Shown here piece after piece: positions 27,499-38,215 of a stretch of DNA of 38,787 nt (positions are counted from its first letter, which is position 1; every line of letters starts with the position of its first letter). The stretch is taken from assembly GCA_003427395.1 (NCBI GenBank), contig BFEA01000194.1, positions 2,076,291 to 2,115,077 on the forward strand, written 5' to 3'. The position numbers and the translations under genes were made by a program. The stretch is from Chara braunii. Taxonomy: Eukaryota > Streptophyta > Charophyceae > Charales > Characeae. The notes under the pieces were generated by a model, which was not told where the DNA came from, did no database searches, and worked only from the letters and a program-made list of their open reading frames with translations.

Positions 27499-27810
27499 TC
27501 CATTGCGATAGGAAAGATCAAGGTGGCGGCCTTCTTATGGAGGGGAGATGATGAACGGGCAAACATGATTAGTAGGGTAGCATGGGAGTCGGTAATTCAG
27601 CCTAAGAAAGGAGGAGGTTTGTGTATTAATAACTGTATTATAGACCCCCAGACCCAAGTGTAAGCCCTCCACTTCCAGTGGGTGAAAGAGCTAATCCTTT
27701 CCACTTCCTCTCCTTGGCAGGCTCTAGCTCTAGAGCATGTAGCCCGGCTGGCCTCATTGGCCCCCCAAGAGGTGCATCCATTTACCTGGTTGGAGGACCG
27801 CTGCTAGTCG
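27499..27810 (+). pseudogene. LINE ORF2, 3' half: region after the RT palm
   Basis: The plus-strand frame from 27499 gives GKIKVAAFLWRGDDERANMI then WESVIQPKKGGGLCINN, the conserved FLW-G and W..V..PK..GGL motifs that follow the RT domain in plant LINEs. A single TAA at 27661-27663 interrupts it, and the same frame continues with ALHFQWVKELILSTSSPW and VHPFTWLEDRC to about 27807. No RT palm lies upstream on this strand. The protein position where it starts matches where the minus-strand LINE at 16640 stops. Confidence 0.82.
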
Positions 27811-29280
27811 ATACCTCGAAAGATCTAGGCCACCCAATGGATAGCTTTTGGCTGTCTCTCTTAAAAGGTTGGCGACAACTTCCCCTCCTGGACAAAACAG
27901 CCCCTGACCGGTGAGCAGAGGCGTTTCATCAACCTTTTTTCGGGAACCGGTGGATCACACCCCACCAAGGGCAGGTATTGTGCAGCTCGGCAGCACCATG
28001 GAAAGGATGGGTTAGACATGGGGTGTTTAGGGTGGGGCACCCATGGGACCAGCAGAGGAATGACTGGAAGTCGGCTGCCCAATTACGGGATACCGTTCGG
28101 CACTGCCACCATATTGATCGACACCTGGACACGATCATCGAGGCTATCCCGCTTGGCGGGGGCCCACTCTGTAGGAAGGAGACTGGGTTGGCTTTTCAGG
28201 GGACCCGGCTAGGGTCGTCAGGATTCATATGGTTAGAGCCTCGGATGTGTTGGTAGAGTACTACGCGATCTGTCCGAGAAATATGCTGAAGGGGTTGCAA
28301 AATCCTATGGAGTGGAGAGACAGAGCTGAGGTATTGTGTGCGGGTGTACGGGGAAGGCGAAGACAGCACGGTCCTCCAGCCCCAGACACCCGTTCATGAA
28401 CTAGCCCTGGTTCTCAAGAATGGCAATGGAAGACCGGCGGAAGAACAGCGCAGGCATCCAACAAAAGGGTCTACCTTAGTGTGTCGGTCAAATCCACGTA
28501 CAGAATGCTCCACCCCAAATGACCACTGCGAGATCAAATAAATGATCAGTGTGCCAAGCACCTTAATGTTGACCGCTCCCTCATCACACCGACCCAGTGG
28601 TTCGCTGATAGCAAGGTCAGGCCAGCCTAGATCACGTCTTTGTAGTGGCAGATTGCCCACCACTGTCTCCCGATAAATGACGGGCTCATTGATCACACAA
28701 GCCCGGAGCGAAAGGGGGTTGCGGTGCCATGGTGCCAACAGTGCCCGACTGTTTTCCCCTTGCGCAAGTGGAACAAGACCATCGAGCATGTCTTCATGCA
28801 ATGTCCGGTGGCATTCTTGACGTGGCGTTGGTGGGACTGCATATGGCATAAAATGTTGCCATACCCCCTGGCCATGGTCCTGGCAGGCGATACTGACTGG
28901 GCACTGCCCAACAATGGCTCATTCTGCCCCCTTCACGGAAAACATGTACAGATTAGGCACAGGATCGGTCCTCTGGGCCCTCTGGTGGCAGCGCTGCCTG
29001 CTAACGATGGAAGGGGTCAAGGTGGAGGGTGTGGAATTGATAGGACAGCTCAAGGAGCAGGTTCAGCTGGAACTGATACACAGGTGGCAAACCCTCAAAG
29101 CCCAACTGGACAGTTTTAAGACTGACCAGGATATCAGACGACCGCTAATGGTTTTTTGCACGGAATGGCTTGGAGGGAGCCGGGGGGGATGGATTGCGCA
29201 GGTACAGTGGGGGGAGCGATCGGGGAAGCCAGAGGGAATAAGAGCCTCACAAGGATTACCATCCTTTTTTTAATGAATGG
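27811..29280 (+). pseudogene. LINE ORF2, 3' half: zf-RVT zinc region and C-terminus
   Basis: The reading continues in shifted frames. At 28724-28860 the frame gives WCQQCPTVFPLRKWNKTIEH then VFMQCPVAFLTWRWW, the C..C, H and C pattern of the zf-RVT domain common in plant LINE ORF2. The tail is in the 28914-29273 frame (VLWALWWQRCLLTMEGVKVE, LELIHRWQTLKAQLD). Between 27811 and 28720 only patches are readable. The zinc region is thought to help bind nucleic acid during retrotransposition. Multiple frameshifts make it inactive. Confidence 0.78.
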
Positions 29281-29887
29281 ACTAATGTCGAACCCTCCTT
29301 CCCCATGAGACCACCACCTGATTTCCCGGACCCTTTCTCGCCTCACCCCCTCTCTTTGGTTGAAACCCCTACCTGATATTCATGGGGCGAACTCTACCGC
29401 CGGTGCCCCCCGGGGGTAGACGGAGCCCCGCCAGTGGTCATATACTGCCAGGAGTATGGGACGACGCAGGTACTAAGCAGGAGAATGGCAGGTGCCTGGT
29501 ACGACTCAAGGATCAAGTAAGGAGGATGTCAGGTCTCCGGGACGCCCGGCTGGCAACTGCACAAAGGAGAGAGAGAGGATGCTATGAATGAAAGGCTGTT
29601 TTAGGCGCCCCGTGGTGGGGTGGAGAGGCATCTCTTTCCATCCACGTTTTACTCTCACCGCACAGTCAATCCCCCTGGGCAATCATGGGCAATCAATGCT
29701 GGCGGATCTTTCTCATGATGAACGAATGTTGTATAGGGACGCTGGACCTAGTTTCCAGCAGGTGCTGCTCCCCACCACTAGATGGAGTCAACTGGGATGG
29801 CCACTAGGAGGCACTGCTATTACCACCCCCCCTTGTAGAGGTCGCAGGCTGTGTTTAAACTTTAAAATAAAATAAAATAAAAAAAAG
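29281..29887 (+). mobile_element. LINE 3' untranslated region and AAAAT-type tail
   Basis: After the ORF2 C-terminus a non-coding stretch runs to an (AAAAT)n plus A tail at 29864-29887, marking the LINE 3' end and its plus-strand orientation. The frames at 29382-29591 and 29588-29875 are not convincing. No target-site duplication could be paired with a 5' end. Confidence 0.65.
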
Positions 29888-30810
29888 GGAAAAATCAATT
29901 GCAGAAAGATGTATTCCTATGGACATTCTACTGATTAATATTCAGTGGGCCTTGTCCTTTCAAAGCAGCAAGAAGACCAAAGATCTTCACAAGTTGAGCA
30001 GCTTTAAGGGGTGCCCATTCCAAGACCCTTCGATCATGCGTGGGGTTTACGCACGTTTGCAGACAGGTCATACTTCTAATCATGATAGGAGGCATTCTTT
30101 CAAAAAGAAGGAGAGGACGACAGCGGGGACGTTAGCCGACTGGACTGCTTCCTGTCCTCAGTCCACGGGAGTGTGTTTAATCTACTCGTTACGATCCTTC
30201 CTGCAAGTGGAAGATTGTAATGGCAGAGTTACCGACTCCATTGATTAAGGGCGGAGGATATCCTCCAGAAAAGATCCTAACTATGGGGAGATAAAAAGAT
30301 GCAAAACCACCCATTCGACCATCATTTACACATCCATGCATTTGTTCCGAAAAGAACCGCACAAGAGAGAAAACACACCAGCACCCAATAAAGACATCCG
30401 TTCGACTAGGCAGCCTTCACCGACGCTCGCGTCTTGAAGATCCACGCCCAGATGGATCCTGAAAAACGAGAGACCGGGCCGAGGGGAAAGACTCGAAGAC
30501 ACTTCCACACAGTTACACACATACAACCATCGTGAGCTATGCACAACCACCAGTCACTCATGCGTACATCAAACGAGAGCAAGAGAGAGAATGTACACTC
30601 ATTTGTTGAGAAGGAAACTGGAATCTCGCCATGCAGCTGTACTCCAAATACAAAACGAGGAACGAGTAGCAAAACCTTCTGCTCTCGAGCTATGGCCCCT
30701 GGCTAGCCAACCAACCATCAACACACCTCACCTTGCTCAAGTATAGACGATCCCGGTTGCCACGTACTCAGCGCTAAACCATAGTGATCGTCACCTCGTC
30801 CACTCAACTA
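29888..30810. other. Unannotated stretch
   Basis: A 109-codon plus frame at 29919-30248 (MDILLINIQWALSFQSSKKT) directly follows the LINE tail, but it has no recognised domain. The minus frames at 30326-30672 overlap each other and look like chance. Confidence 0.35.
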
Positions 30811-30977
30811 CTACGCGGATTCGCCGAGATCATGCAGTCCGTCGCAGTGATCTAGTGCGCAATCCCGCAAAGTTGCAGCCAACTCGTTAGGACTTTCTGA
30901 CCCGCTGATTACCACATCATCTACCCAGTACTCCAGAGTTGGTAGATGCATTACGAGAGAGCAAAAGCCACACGCTT
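30811..30977 (-). pseudogene. Copia-like reverse transcriptase fragment
   Basis: The minus-strand frame ending at a TAG (30811-30813) reads LEYWVDDVVISGSESPNELA, and later DGLHDLGE. WVDDVVISG corresponds to the YVDD catalytic motif, and DGLHDLGE to the KDLG motif that follows it in Ty1/copia RT. Only about 55 codons remain. The fragment stops at the edge of the Mutator-like MITE and does not clearly resume beyond it. Assignment to copia rests on these two motifs alone. Confidence 0.45.
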
Positions 30978-31370
30978 CACACGTGGTTAATGGGTGGTGT
31001 CATTTTCGGCGAAATTTTCACCGAAACGGCCATATTTCCCTGAATTTTTGCGTTTTTCTGTTTTTTTTTTTTTGTCTGACATGTATGTCCTTTAGGGCAT
31101 ATGTGTATTCAGTTTCAACGTATTTGGACCAATAACAAAAAAGTTGGCAAAAACACCGATTTCGGAAAAAGTTTTGGCGAACTCCGAAAGCTACTCCGAA
31201 TAGGGTTTTATAGTGCTTTTGAGTTTTTTTTGTTTCGTATTTTTTGCCTGTTTGTTTTTTTGGTGTTTGTATTATAAGCTTCCATAGTTTGTTCACAAAA
31301 TTTTCGACGACATTTCTTGTAGTGATGCAGCGAAAAACCCCGAATTTTTGGTCTTCCATTAACCATCTCT
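30978..31370. mobile_element. Mutator-like MITE, 393 bp, with 9-bp target duplication
   Basis: Perfect 9-bp direct repeats CACACGCTT flank it at 30969-30977 and 31371-31379. TGGTTAATGG at 30984-30993 is inverted as CCATTAACCA at 31356-31365, close to both ends. A 9-bp duplication is characteristic of Mutator-like elements. The interior is AT-rich with T-runs, and the weak 113-codon minus frame is not a transposase. The inverted repeat is short (10 bp, offset 5-6 bp from the ends), so the superfamily is tentative. Confidence 0.6.
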
Positions 31371-31379
31371 CACACGCTT

Positions 31380-32800
31380 ATGAATTTTATAGTTGCGAAG
31401 TAGACAAAAGGGGATAGACGAGGAGGGACAAAAGAGGAAAGGAGGGGGGAAGGGGAAGCACGTGGGAGGGCCATGTTGATCCGGTCAAACAACTTCGTAG
31501 CCAATCGGATTGTAGAGTGAGGAGTTCAAAGCCTCCTTGCACGGTGCCATCCGACTTCGACGATTACTTGAGGGATCAGTGGGGCCCTCTCTTGGGTAGA
31601 TGAAGGCGGGAAAGGAGGTTACAGGAAGGAGTATGAATCAAGACCAAGATTCAATGGGATCAAGAAGAAAGAAAGGGCGTGAAGGGAGGGCGAAGAAGAC
31701 AATTACAGTTTGTCGATGATGGCACGAAGAAAGGGTCAGGGGGAGCGAAGAAAGATTGCATGCAAGAGAGTGTGGCGTTGAGAGATCTATTCACATAAAT
31801 CAAAAGGGCACCAATGCTCGTGAAGTTGCGCCTACATCCTAAAGTCGAATGGAAATTGAAAAGTTCGAAAGTGTGCGGATGCTAAGGCGGGTGAATTCCT
31901 ATGTCGATTCTTATTCTATTATCCATCAACAAAATTTCACAGGGCTTGCGAGGACATTTTCAAAATTTTCATGCACAAAGGATTCGTTGCAAAGTATCCC
32001 AATAGACACCCTTGATCTCCAGAATTCAAAGAACCTGGAAGGAAAATAATTATGAGAGCGCTCGCTGAGGTGCCACATAAATCCTAAGTGAAAATCACAA
32101 CGAAGTACAAGGACGATTCCAAAAGTTGCAAAAGTGAAAGGACAGGATTAACCAACGTATATCATCCATCGGAGCCCGACAAGGACAAGCCCTGCAAATT
32201 GCGATGGGCTCGGAAATCAAAATCACAACTGTGACAACCCCATATCGACGGAGACAGCCTGAACCCCGACGTGATCACTTGGTGGGAATGCGATCTGGAC
32301 CGGGTAGAGGAACTGGAACTTGATAGTTTGAGTCCGACCATCGAGGAAGCATCCCCCCAAAAAAGGAAGGAGCTCAGGAACCCATTCATGCACAAAGACT
32401 CATGCGTCACATATATGATGCTCAGGGGGTTCCCAAGAAGTATGTGATCCCCTGATCGCATCGAGCTGACGTCATCTGAAAGGAATATGAGAAAAGACGA
32501 GGAAGAAGAGAACAAGAAGAAATCCTACCATCAACCCATTGAGCTTGGTTTCAAAATCCTTTCCATCTGGGTTGGTTCTGATGCCAATCCTTCATTGGCT
32601 CTACATGGTCGGAATACACCAAACTAATCATCATCATTCCACAGATGCAAGAACAAAACAAGAGATGAAAGAGAGCAACTGAAGGAATCGTTGTCGTCGA
32701 CGCTCTCGATGTCACTTGCCATCTGCAGACAACCTCCCAAAGTACCGATGTCCTCGCCTCACTCACTCACCTTTCTCTCTTCTCCTCCCCTTTCTCATTC
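31380..32800. other. Unannotated stretch
   Basis: A purine-rich segment (AAAGGAGGGGGGAAGGGG words) covers about 31405-31470 and again about 31600-31760. No frame is convincing; 32162-32515 minus and 31849-32049 plus were considered and left. This sequence is downstream of the minus-strand gene remnant that begins at 32801. Confidence 0.4.
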
Positions 32801-33430
32801 TCACTCATCAGCATCATCTTCTTCATCATCCACCTCCTCGTTCTCCTCTTCTTCAAGATATACCATGAGTATGACCTCTTGTGGCAGCGGTGGATGCTCC
32901 GCACGGAGAGTAGGCATATACAGCTGCTCAAAGTTGTCGGTCTCTGGAATTTCGGGGAATCGATGATTACGACGAGGGAAGGCGGAAATGAAATCAGGAT
33001 AAACGGTGCAGATGGCATCGGTCGTGGCATACCGTAGAGACTCAAGCTGCGCAGAGTACGAGAACACCCTCGAGATGATACGAAAGATCTCCACGTGGTT
33101 AGAAAGGGGTAGTCGAGGGGTGGGGTACCACAATCCAGATGAGGTGGGTTATGCATTGTTGATAGAATAGATCAGTAGGGAAGGCTTGCCAAGTGGAGAG
33201 AGTTGGGAAGTGTGGGGGATCTAACGAAGATGTAGGTAGTCAAGGCGACAGCGAAAGGTGGATTGGGGACGAAGGGCTTCCTCGGTGAGAACGACGCGGA
33301 CAAAGGGCAGCGGGGGTGGAGGAGGAAGGGGATAAGGAGTTGGACCTCCGGTGGTGATGGGAACATTCAGCTCCATCGTGGCACTCACGATCCTCCTCTC
33401 TAGGCAGCTCGGGATCTCGAGTGGGATCAT
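32801..33430 (-). pseudogene. Unrecognised gene family, copy 2, C-terminal half
   Basis: Minus frames 33430-33221 (FVRVVLTEEALRPQSTFRCR) and 33133-32801 (HVEIFRIISRVFSYSAQLES, PDFISAFPRRNHRFPEIPET) correspond in order to the end of copy 1 at 7085-7400. The best match is IFRIISRVFSYS against VWRLASRMASFY. Unlike copy 1 it ends in an acidic tail (YLEEEENEEVDDEEDD). Frameshifts separate the pieces. The function is unknown. Confidence 0.45.
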
Positions 33431-33582
33431 CAGGTATGGCGGAGGGTCCTAGATGTACTGCTTTCTTCCCGTGATCCGTGGGTTGAGGTGAAGGCTGTTC
33501 GTCGTCACCTGCACGACCTTCCTCTTCGACTCCTTATTGGTCGTCTTCTTCAGAGTCCACCAGGGAGAACACCTGGCTGTCA

Positions 33583-34118
33583 CTAGTGGTGGGTATCTCG
33601 TGGTTTTCCTTGTGTGTCCCAAAATGTTGGGTTACATGCGTCGCCGGCGGTAGGAGTGAGGTACTTGTGGCCGGACGGCAAGATCGGCGCGTTCTCCAAA
33701 TCCTCCATGCAATTGGTCCAGCTCAGCGTCGGGGCCAAAGATCTCACGAGAGTCTTCTCTGGCACGTCGTCTCTCCTCGACATAACATCAAGGGGCAGAG
33801 TCATGGCCAACTGGTTGATGAAGATAACCAGCTCCCCGACGATCCTTGTATGATGCCCTGTCCCTACAAGCCTGTAGAGCAGGTCGATAAAATCCCCTTC
33901 AGTGGCCGTCCTCCACGCCTGGATCGGCAAGAGCTCCACGTCCTCACTATCGACCGGTCCATTCTCATTCACCTCCGACCAGCGAATGGTGACTTCCACG
34001 AGATAGAAGCTAAGTGACAGATAGTGCGTGAGCCACTCCCACCAAAGATTGGAGCGAACAATGGGCAATAGCCTTTGCCGAACTTCCAAGGTCATCCCAG
34101 GACAAGATCTAGATTCCT
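33583..34118 (-). pseudogene. Unrecognised gene family, copy 2, central exon
   Basis: A likely acceptor (TTTTCCTGTTCTGTAG, ending near 34119) precedes a 170-codon minus frame (34095-33583). SLSFYLVEVTIRWSEVNENG aligns with RLTFVRYVLWLNERQG of copy 1, and DFIDLLYRLVGT with DLIRSAARLLRV; an FINQL/FIGLL pair follows. After the frame's stop, an acidic linker (EEDDQ, EEEGRAGDDEQ) leads towards the C-terminal half. The match in order and spacing with copy 1 is the reason for calling it coding. Confidence 0.5.
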
Positions 34119-34269
34119 ACAGAACAGGAAAATCAGAGGGAATAGAGAAAGAGGATGCGCGACACGTGTTCATTGAGGAGGAGGAGGGGGAAGATTGAAA
34201 GGTGTTAGCGACAAAAGATTAATAGGGGGTTCTCTTCCGTTACTTCGGAGCATGCTAACATCAACCGAT

Positions 34270-34831
34270 TCAGATATTGTGGCCATCAGGGGGCAATCGA
34301 GGCCACAACTCGTCCGCAATATCACAACCCCAATCGTATAACGTCCTCACCGCCTCCACTCGGGTTGGAGAGATAAACGGGGTGACATCCCCCGTGAACG
34401 ACACTACCATGATGATATCACTCTCTCTTGGAGAGGAGAACCCCCGAAAAGTCAATCGTGGCATTTCCTTTTGACCAATCTGAATTCACACCGCACAGAA
34501 TGAGGTGCGCGTACTGAAGAGCTGCACAAAACGAAGGAGATCGGGGTTGAGCCGCAGATGATGCACTTACTGGAACGTGAGGTTCTCTCGTCGATAAAAA
34601 AGATGCAATGGGATAACATACTCCGTTGCAAAACTCATGGCGATGGTTGAGGAGAGAAGGTGTCAGGAGGGGAGCAAGTAACACCATGCTCGTCTTCGTT
34701 ACCCGAATCGGATGACGAGGAAGAGGGAAGCGGAGATTCAGATGGGTGATGGAGAAGACGAAGATAAGAGATCTGGCGGATGATAGGAAGAGAGTCATGG
34801 CTTCCACCAACTTTCGGAGCGATGTGCACAA
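34270..34831 (-). pseudogene. Unrecognised gene family, copy 2, N-terminal part
   Basis: Minus frames 34831-34418 (ALQYAHLILCGVNSDWSKGN) and 34464-34270 (VSFTGDVTPFISPTRVEAVR, DWGCDIADELWPRLPPDG) match copy 1 at 8225-8644 (NSDWSKGN against DSEWTALRGD, ADELWP against YGELAP). The two frames overlap with a shift near 34440. The start is not identified. Confidence 0.4.
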
Positions 34832-34938
34832 TATTCATGCAGTTAAGACCGAGTTCCACTCCGCAGAATCAACCGGAGTAATTTGGAGCCAGTTTACAGT
34901 CGCGCGCACACTTGCGGAGTTAGGCTAGGTCCCACGAC

Positions 34939-35289
34939 TTATATTGAATTCTTGGAACCATCAATCCTAGCTGCCTCAAATCTGGCCTCAGTAGGAAGCT
35001 TCTCTTTTCTACACAGCAGACATTCCCATACCTTATTGTCCGTCCGATATCGAATACAGGGCCCGTGAGCACAATTGACACACTTGGCACAATTTACCCT
35101 GTCAGCAAAACGAGTCTCAGTAGGGTAGGAATCGACGCCATAGGCATGTGAAATGCACGTGTAGAAGAAAGAAAATTTATCGGGAAGGTTAGCAAATACG
35201 GAGGGGCAGGAAAATTCAGAGGAGGCAGGAAAGCAGAGGAGGGAGAAGAGGGAATGGCCATGGCTTACACCTAGTAAGCAGGGTTCCAA
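34939..35289 (-). other. Cys-rich open frame, possible zinc-binding remnant
   Basis: A 116-codon minus frame carries VNCAKCVNCAHGPCIRYRTD then VWECLLCRKEKLPTEARFEA: C-x2-C-x2-C-x4-C, about 13 residues, then C-x2-C. The spacing suggests a zinc-binding module of PHD or ribbon type, but I cannot name a family. It lies just upstream, on the same strand, of gene-family copy 2 and could be its first exon or part of the same element. The N-terminal 45 residues are hydrophobic and less convincing. Confidence 0.35.
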
Positions 35290-35410
35290 CCCTTCTGCAG
35301 GATTTCCACTTCCCCGTACCTTTGCTCGTTCTTCAGCTCCGGATCGTTCCGCAGTGTCACTTCCTCACTCGCAGGCACTTTGGAATGTCCTTGCAAACGT
35401 GTCAATCCGT

Positions 35411-36195
35411 TGGTGTTTATGTTGTGGAGTGCATCGCTCCCGCACGGGGACCCTCCCGGCCGCGTCACACAAAATTTGGGCATTTGGGGCGCAAAGCGTT
35501 TTTTAGCAATACCGCTCTAGCCGAGTGCTCTAACTATACCTCTCTTGAGTTCTTATGAAAGGATAAGACCTCGCGAGGCATAACTTACCTCCACGCGTGA
35601 GAGTTGTCACCATCCCTTAGGTGGGTGTATCCCTGTCGAGCTACTGGTCCACATGCGAGAGCTTTTACGTGCGGTCGTAGAGGTGAATCAGCTGAGAGCA
35701 TTTCTTGTTCGTTGTAGCATAGGGGGTACACGCGGTTAACGCCCGCATCGAACCCGTGCGAGAATCGACACTTGGGGTGCTGATCTCCCAAGCGCGACCC
35801 TACGTCGGTCGACTTGATGCTCTTACAAAAAAACCTTAAATTTGGGCACAACTCACGCCTAGTCCCTTTTTTCACTCGGCCCATAACCATTTCGGTGCTG
35901 GATAATCAACCGTCTCTCGCTGGCTTAGCATAAATAGCCCGCGCGATGTTGGCGTCATCATAATAACTGATCATGCGTGAAAACATGAACGCTCAGTATG
36001 ACAGCGTATTATGTGGTGCCCATGACAACTCGACCCTCAATGGTTTCGAGGGTCGCATACGACACTCAAGTGTCGACTTACAAGCGTTTTGAGGGGTTAC
36101 TCCTAAACAATTGTGGATGTGGTTGCACATCTTACCCTCTTGCACCTTGAGCAAAAGAGTGGTAGGGTTTGCTCTACTAGCAAGAAGTCGCGTTG
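35411..36195 (+). repeat. Structured tandem repeat, unit B
   Basis: First of two head-to-tail units of about 790-820 bp; copy A is at 5876. It begins near TTGTGGAGTGCATCG and includes GACCCTCCCGGCCGCGTCAC, TTGTCACCATCCC, TACTGGTCCACATGCGAGAG and GCTGATCTCCCAAGCGCGAC. Hairpins include TCTTAT/ATAAGA (35551-35556/35563-35568), CGACCCTC/GAGGGTCG (36031-36038/36048-36055) and CGACACT/AGTGTCG (36060-36066/36069-36075). The minus frame 35585-35890 follows the repeat and is not called. Confidence 0.75.
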
Positions 36196-37020
36196 TCGAG
36201 CGCATCGGTCCGGCACCGCACAAGGCAACGCGGGACCCTCCCGGCCGCGTCACGCAGGAGTTGGTTTTAATCCTCGTCACGAATATACATGGAGCTTCCA
36301 CAAGCCGCTCCGGCCGAGTGCGCCAGCCATACCTCTCGCGAGCCCCTACGAGAGGATAGGGCCTACGCAAGGCACGACTTACCTCCACCTTATGGGAGTT
36401 GTCACCTCCCTTCGGTGGGCGTATCCCCGCCGAGCTACCAGTCCACAGTATGAAAGCTGATCAGCTGCAATCGTAGAGGTAGACCAGCCGAGGGCGTTTC
36501 TCGTTCATTGCAGCATAGGGGGTACGCGCGGTATTACGCCTCTATTGAACCCGCACACGAACCGGCATCTTGGGGGGCTGAGGTCCCAAACGCGACTCGT
36601 CGCCGGTCGACTAGGACGCATCCCACACGCCGCGCGCACTCCACTGTAAAGAACATAAAAATAAAGACACACACGCATACACATGCATATACAAAACGAC
36701 ACAAAACAAACAACGAGACAACACTCCTAGTCCCTTAGTAGTCGTCCCATAACTCTCCGACGTGGAAATCGGATAGGTGACGTGTGCGGGACTTAGTATA
36801 AAATCGTGCGGACGCAGGGTCTTCTCATATCGACTAGCAATGCAAGCATATACAAATAGTCGCAATGATGGCGTACTATGTAGTACCCATACTCATGCGG
36901 TCCTCGTTAATCTCGAGGGTCGCATTCGGCACTCAGGTGTCGGCTGACACGCGCCTTGAGGGATTGATCTCTCGACGTTGGACAACCGCCAAGTGCGGTT
37001 GAGAACCACACCCTCTTCTG
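36196..37020 (+). repeat. Structured tandem repeat, unit C
   Basis: Second head-to-tail unit, starting TTGTCGAGCGCATCGG. It keeps the block order of unit B: GACCCTCCCGGCCGCGTCAC, ACGACTTACCTCCACC, TTGTCACC, GTAGAGGTAGACCAG, GCAGCATAGGGGGTACGCGC, CCGGTCGACTAGGA, then CTCGAGGGTCGCAT and GCACTCAGGTGTCGG. An (AC)n-rich insert lies at 36660-36720. Hairpins: CCTCTCG/CGAGAGG (36332-36338/36349-36355), or alternatively CCCTA/TAGGG (36344-36348/36357-36361); GGGAG/CTCCC (36394-36398/36406-36410) within CCACC/GGTGG; 36899-36906/36914-36921; CAACCGC/GCGGTTG (36983-36989/36995-37001). Frames at 36111-36460 on both strands track the repeat. Confidence 0.75.
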
Positions 37021-37170
37021 CACCCTACGGAGAGTGGGTGGTACACAGGTTCATACCTGTGGTGGCAATCGTCTCTTATTGCCCTGGAAACCAGCTCTCT
37101 CATCCAGGGTCTGAAACGAAGTCAAGGGATTTGACTTTGACGGCTGCCACGGACTACAACGTCCAACTAT
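37021..37170. repeat. Second hairpin cluster
   Basis: Close-packed hairpins directly after unit C: CACAGGT/ACCTGTG (37044-37050/37055-37061), GGCAAT/ATTGCC (37064-37069/37078-37083), CCCTGG/CCAGGG (37082-37087/37104-37109), AAGTCAA/TTGACTT (37119-37125/37131-37137) and GGAC/GTCC (37151-37154/37161-37164). The style is the same as the 10-12.7 kb array, with different stems. Confidence 0.7.
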
Positions 37171-37859
37171 AAAAATTAACAAGCAAAATCATCCAATAAA
37201 TAAATAAACATCCCAACACTCGTATATCAAATCAGGACTCGAGATAAAATAAAGGAAGGGGAAACATAAACCCATCAGGTATGCAGATCGTGCGACACAT
37301 GGTTGTCATCCTCACTGCCTCCAAAGTATGGCCCATATACCAAGCTCCAAAATACTAACCTGCATAAAGCGCAAGCACGCACAATAGCCACATTGCCATA
37401 CACCAATGTGGTCAACTTTACTTTTCCCTGTAACTCACACCACGCCTCACACACTCAAGCCCCAGTTATAGCCCAATTTTCCATAAATCTCATAAGTTCT
37501 TTATAATGACCATTTAAAAGAAGTCCGGTTAAAACCCTCAAAGAAACATATCAAATCTCAGGGCTAAGGCAATCAAGTTGAGGTACAGGTGTAAGCAAAG
37601 TTGTGTCATGAGCCGACAAGTCGGCGATCAACCAACCGACCTGTTATCAAAGATAACATAAGACGGCCCTCGTAGGATCGAGTTGAACTAGTCAGATCTT
37701 GAATAAAAAACGGCCAAGAAGGACCTGTTACACAACACAAACCAAATCCCAAATACTTGAACTTTAAGTGTACGGAGAATAAATCCCCATATCACATCCT
37801 CCTCAAAATCTCGTAAGACTAGATCTTAAACCTATCTCTCCAATGAACCTCAAGGAATA
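37171..37859. other. Unannotated AT-rich stretch
   Basis: No gene, RNA or repeat structure could be supported. The short 67-codon frame at 37303-37506 is not convincing. Confidence 0.4.
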
Positions 37860-38215
37860 AGGGAAATTCTGGCAGCATCTCCCGTATACAGGGTGGACTA
37901 CCACAAATTTTCCTACCAGAATATAAGCTAACTCTTCAAAACTAGGAAAAATTTCGGCAGTGCATCCCGTAGGAAAGTGCCTTTTCAGAATTTATACGAG
38001 GCTAAATATAAAATTTTGAAATAACTTTGACTTCACAAAGGCAAATTTTGTCCAACTCCCTGCTTTTGTAAACATTTGGGCAGCACTTCCTCTAGAAAAG
38101 TAGGCTTCCCAGATTTTAACTAAGCCAGATATAAACTCTGACAAAAGTTTGAACTTTGCGGTTCGCGTAGGAAAAGTAGCTATCCAAAATTTATACAGAG
38201 CCAAGTAAAATAAAA
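37860..38215. repeat. Degenerate repeat with GGCAGCATCTCCCGT-type words
   Basis: Related words recur: TCTGGCAGCATCTCCCGTAT near 37869, TTCGGCAGTGCATCCCGTAG near 37951, TTGGGCAGCACTTCCTCTAG near 38074 and a weaker GCGGTTCGCGTAGG near 38157. Each is followed by a CAGAATTTATAC or CAGATTTTAAC-like word. Spacing varies from 80 to 125 bp. Non-coding; origin unknown. Confidence 0.55.

Noticed and set aside
16637-29968. 12-bp match CTTTCAAAGCAG at 16637-16648 and 29957-29968 as a target-site duplication of the split LINE
   Set aside because: The right copy lies about 70 bp beyond the LINE A-tail instead of next to it, so it does not work as a duplication; probably coincidence.
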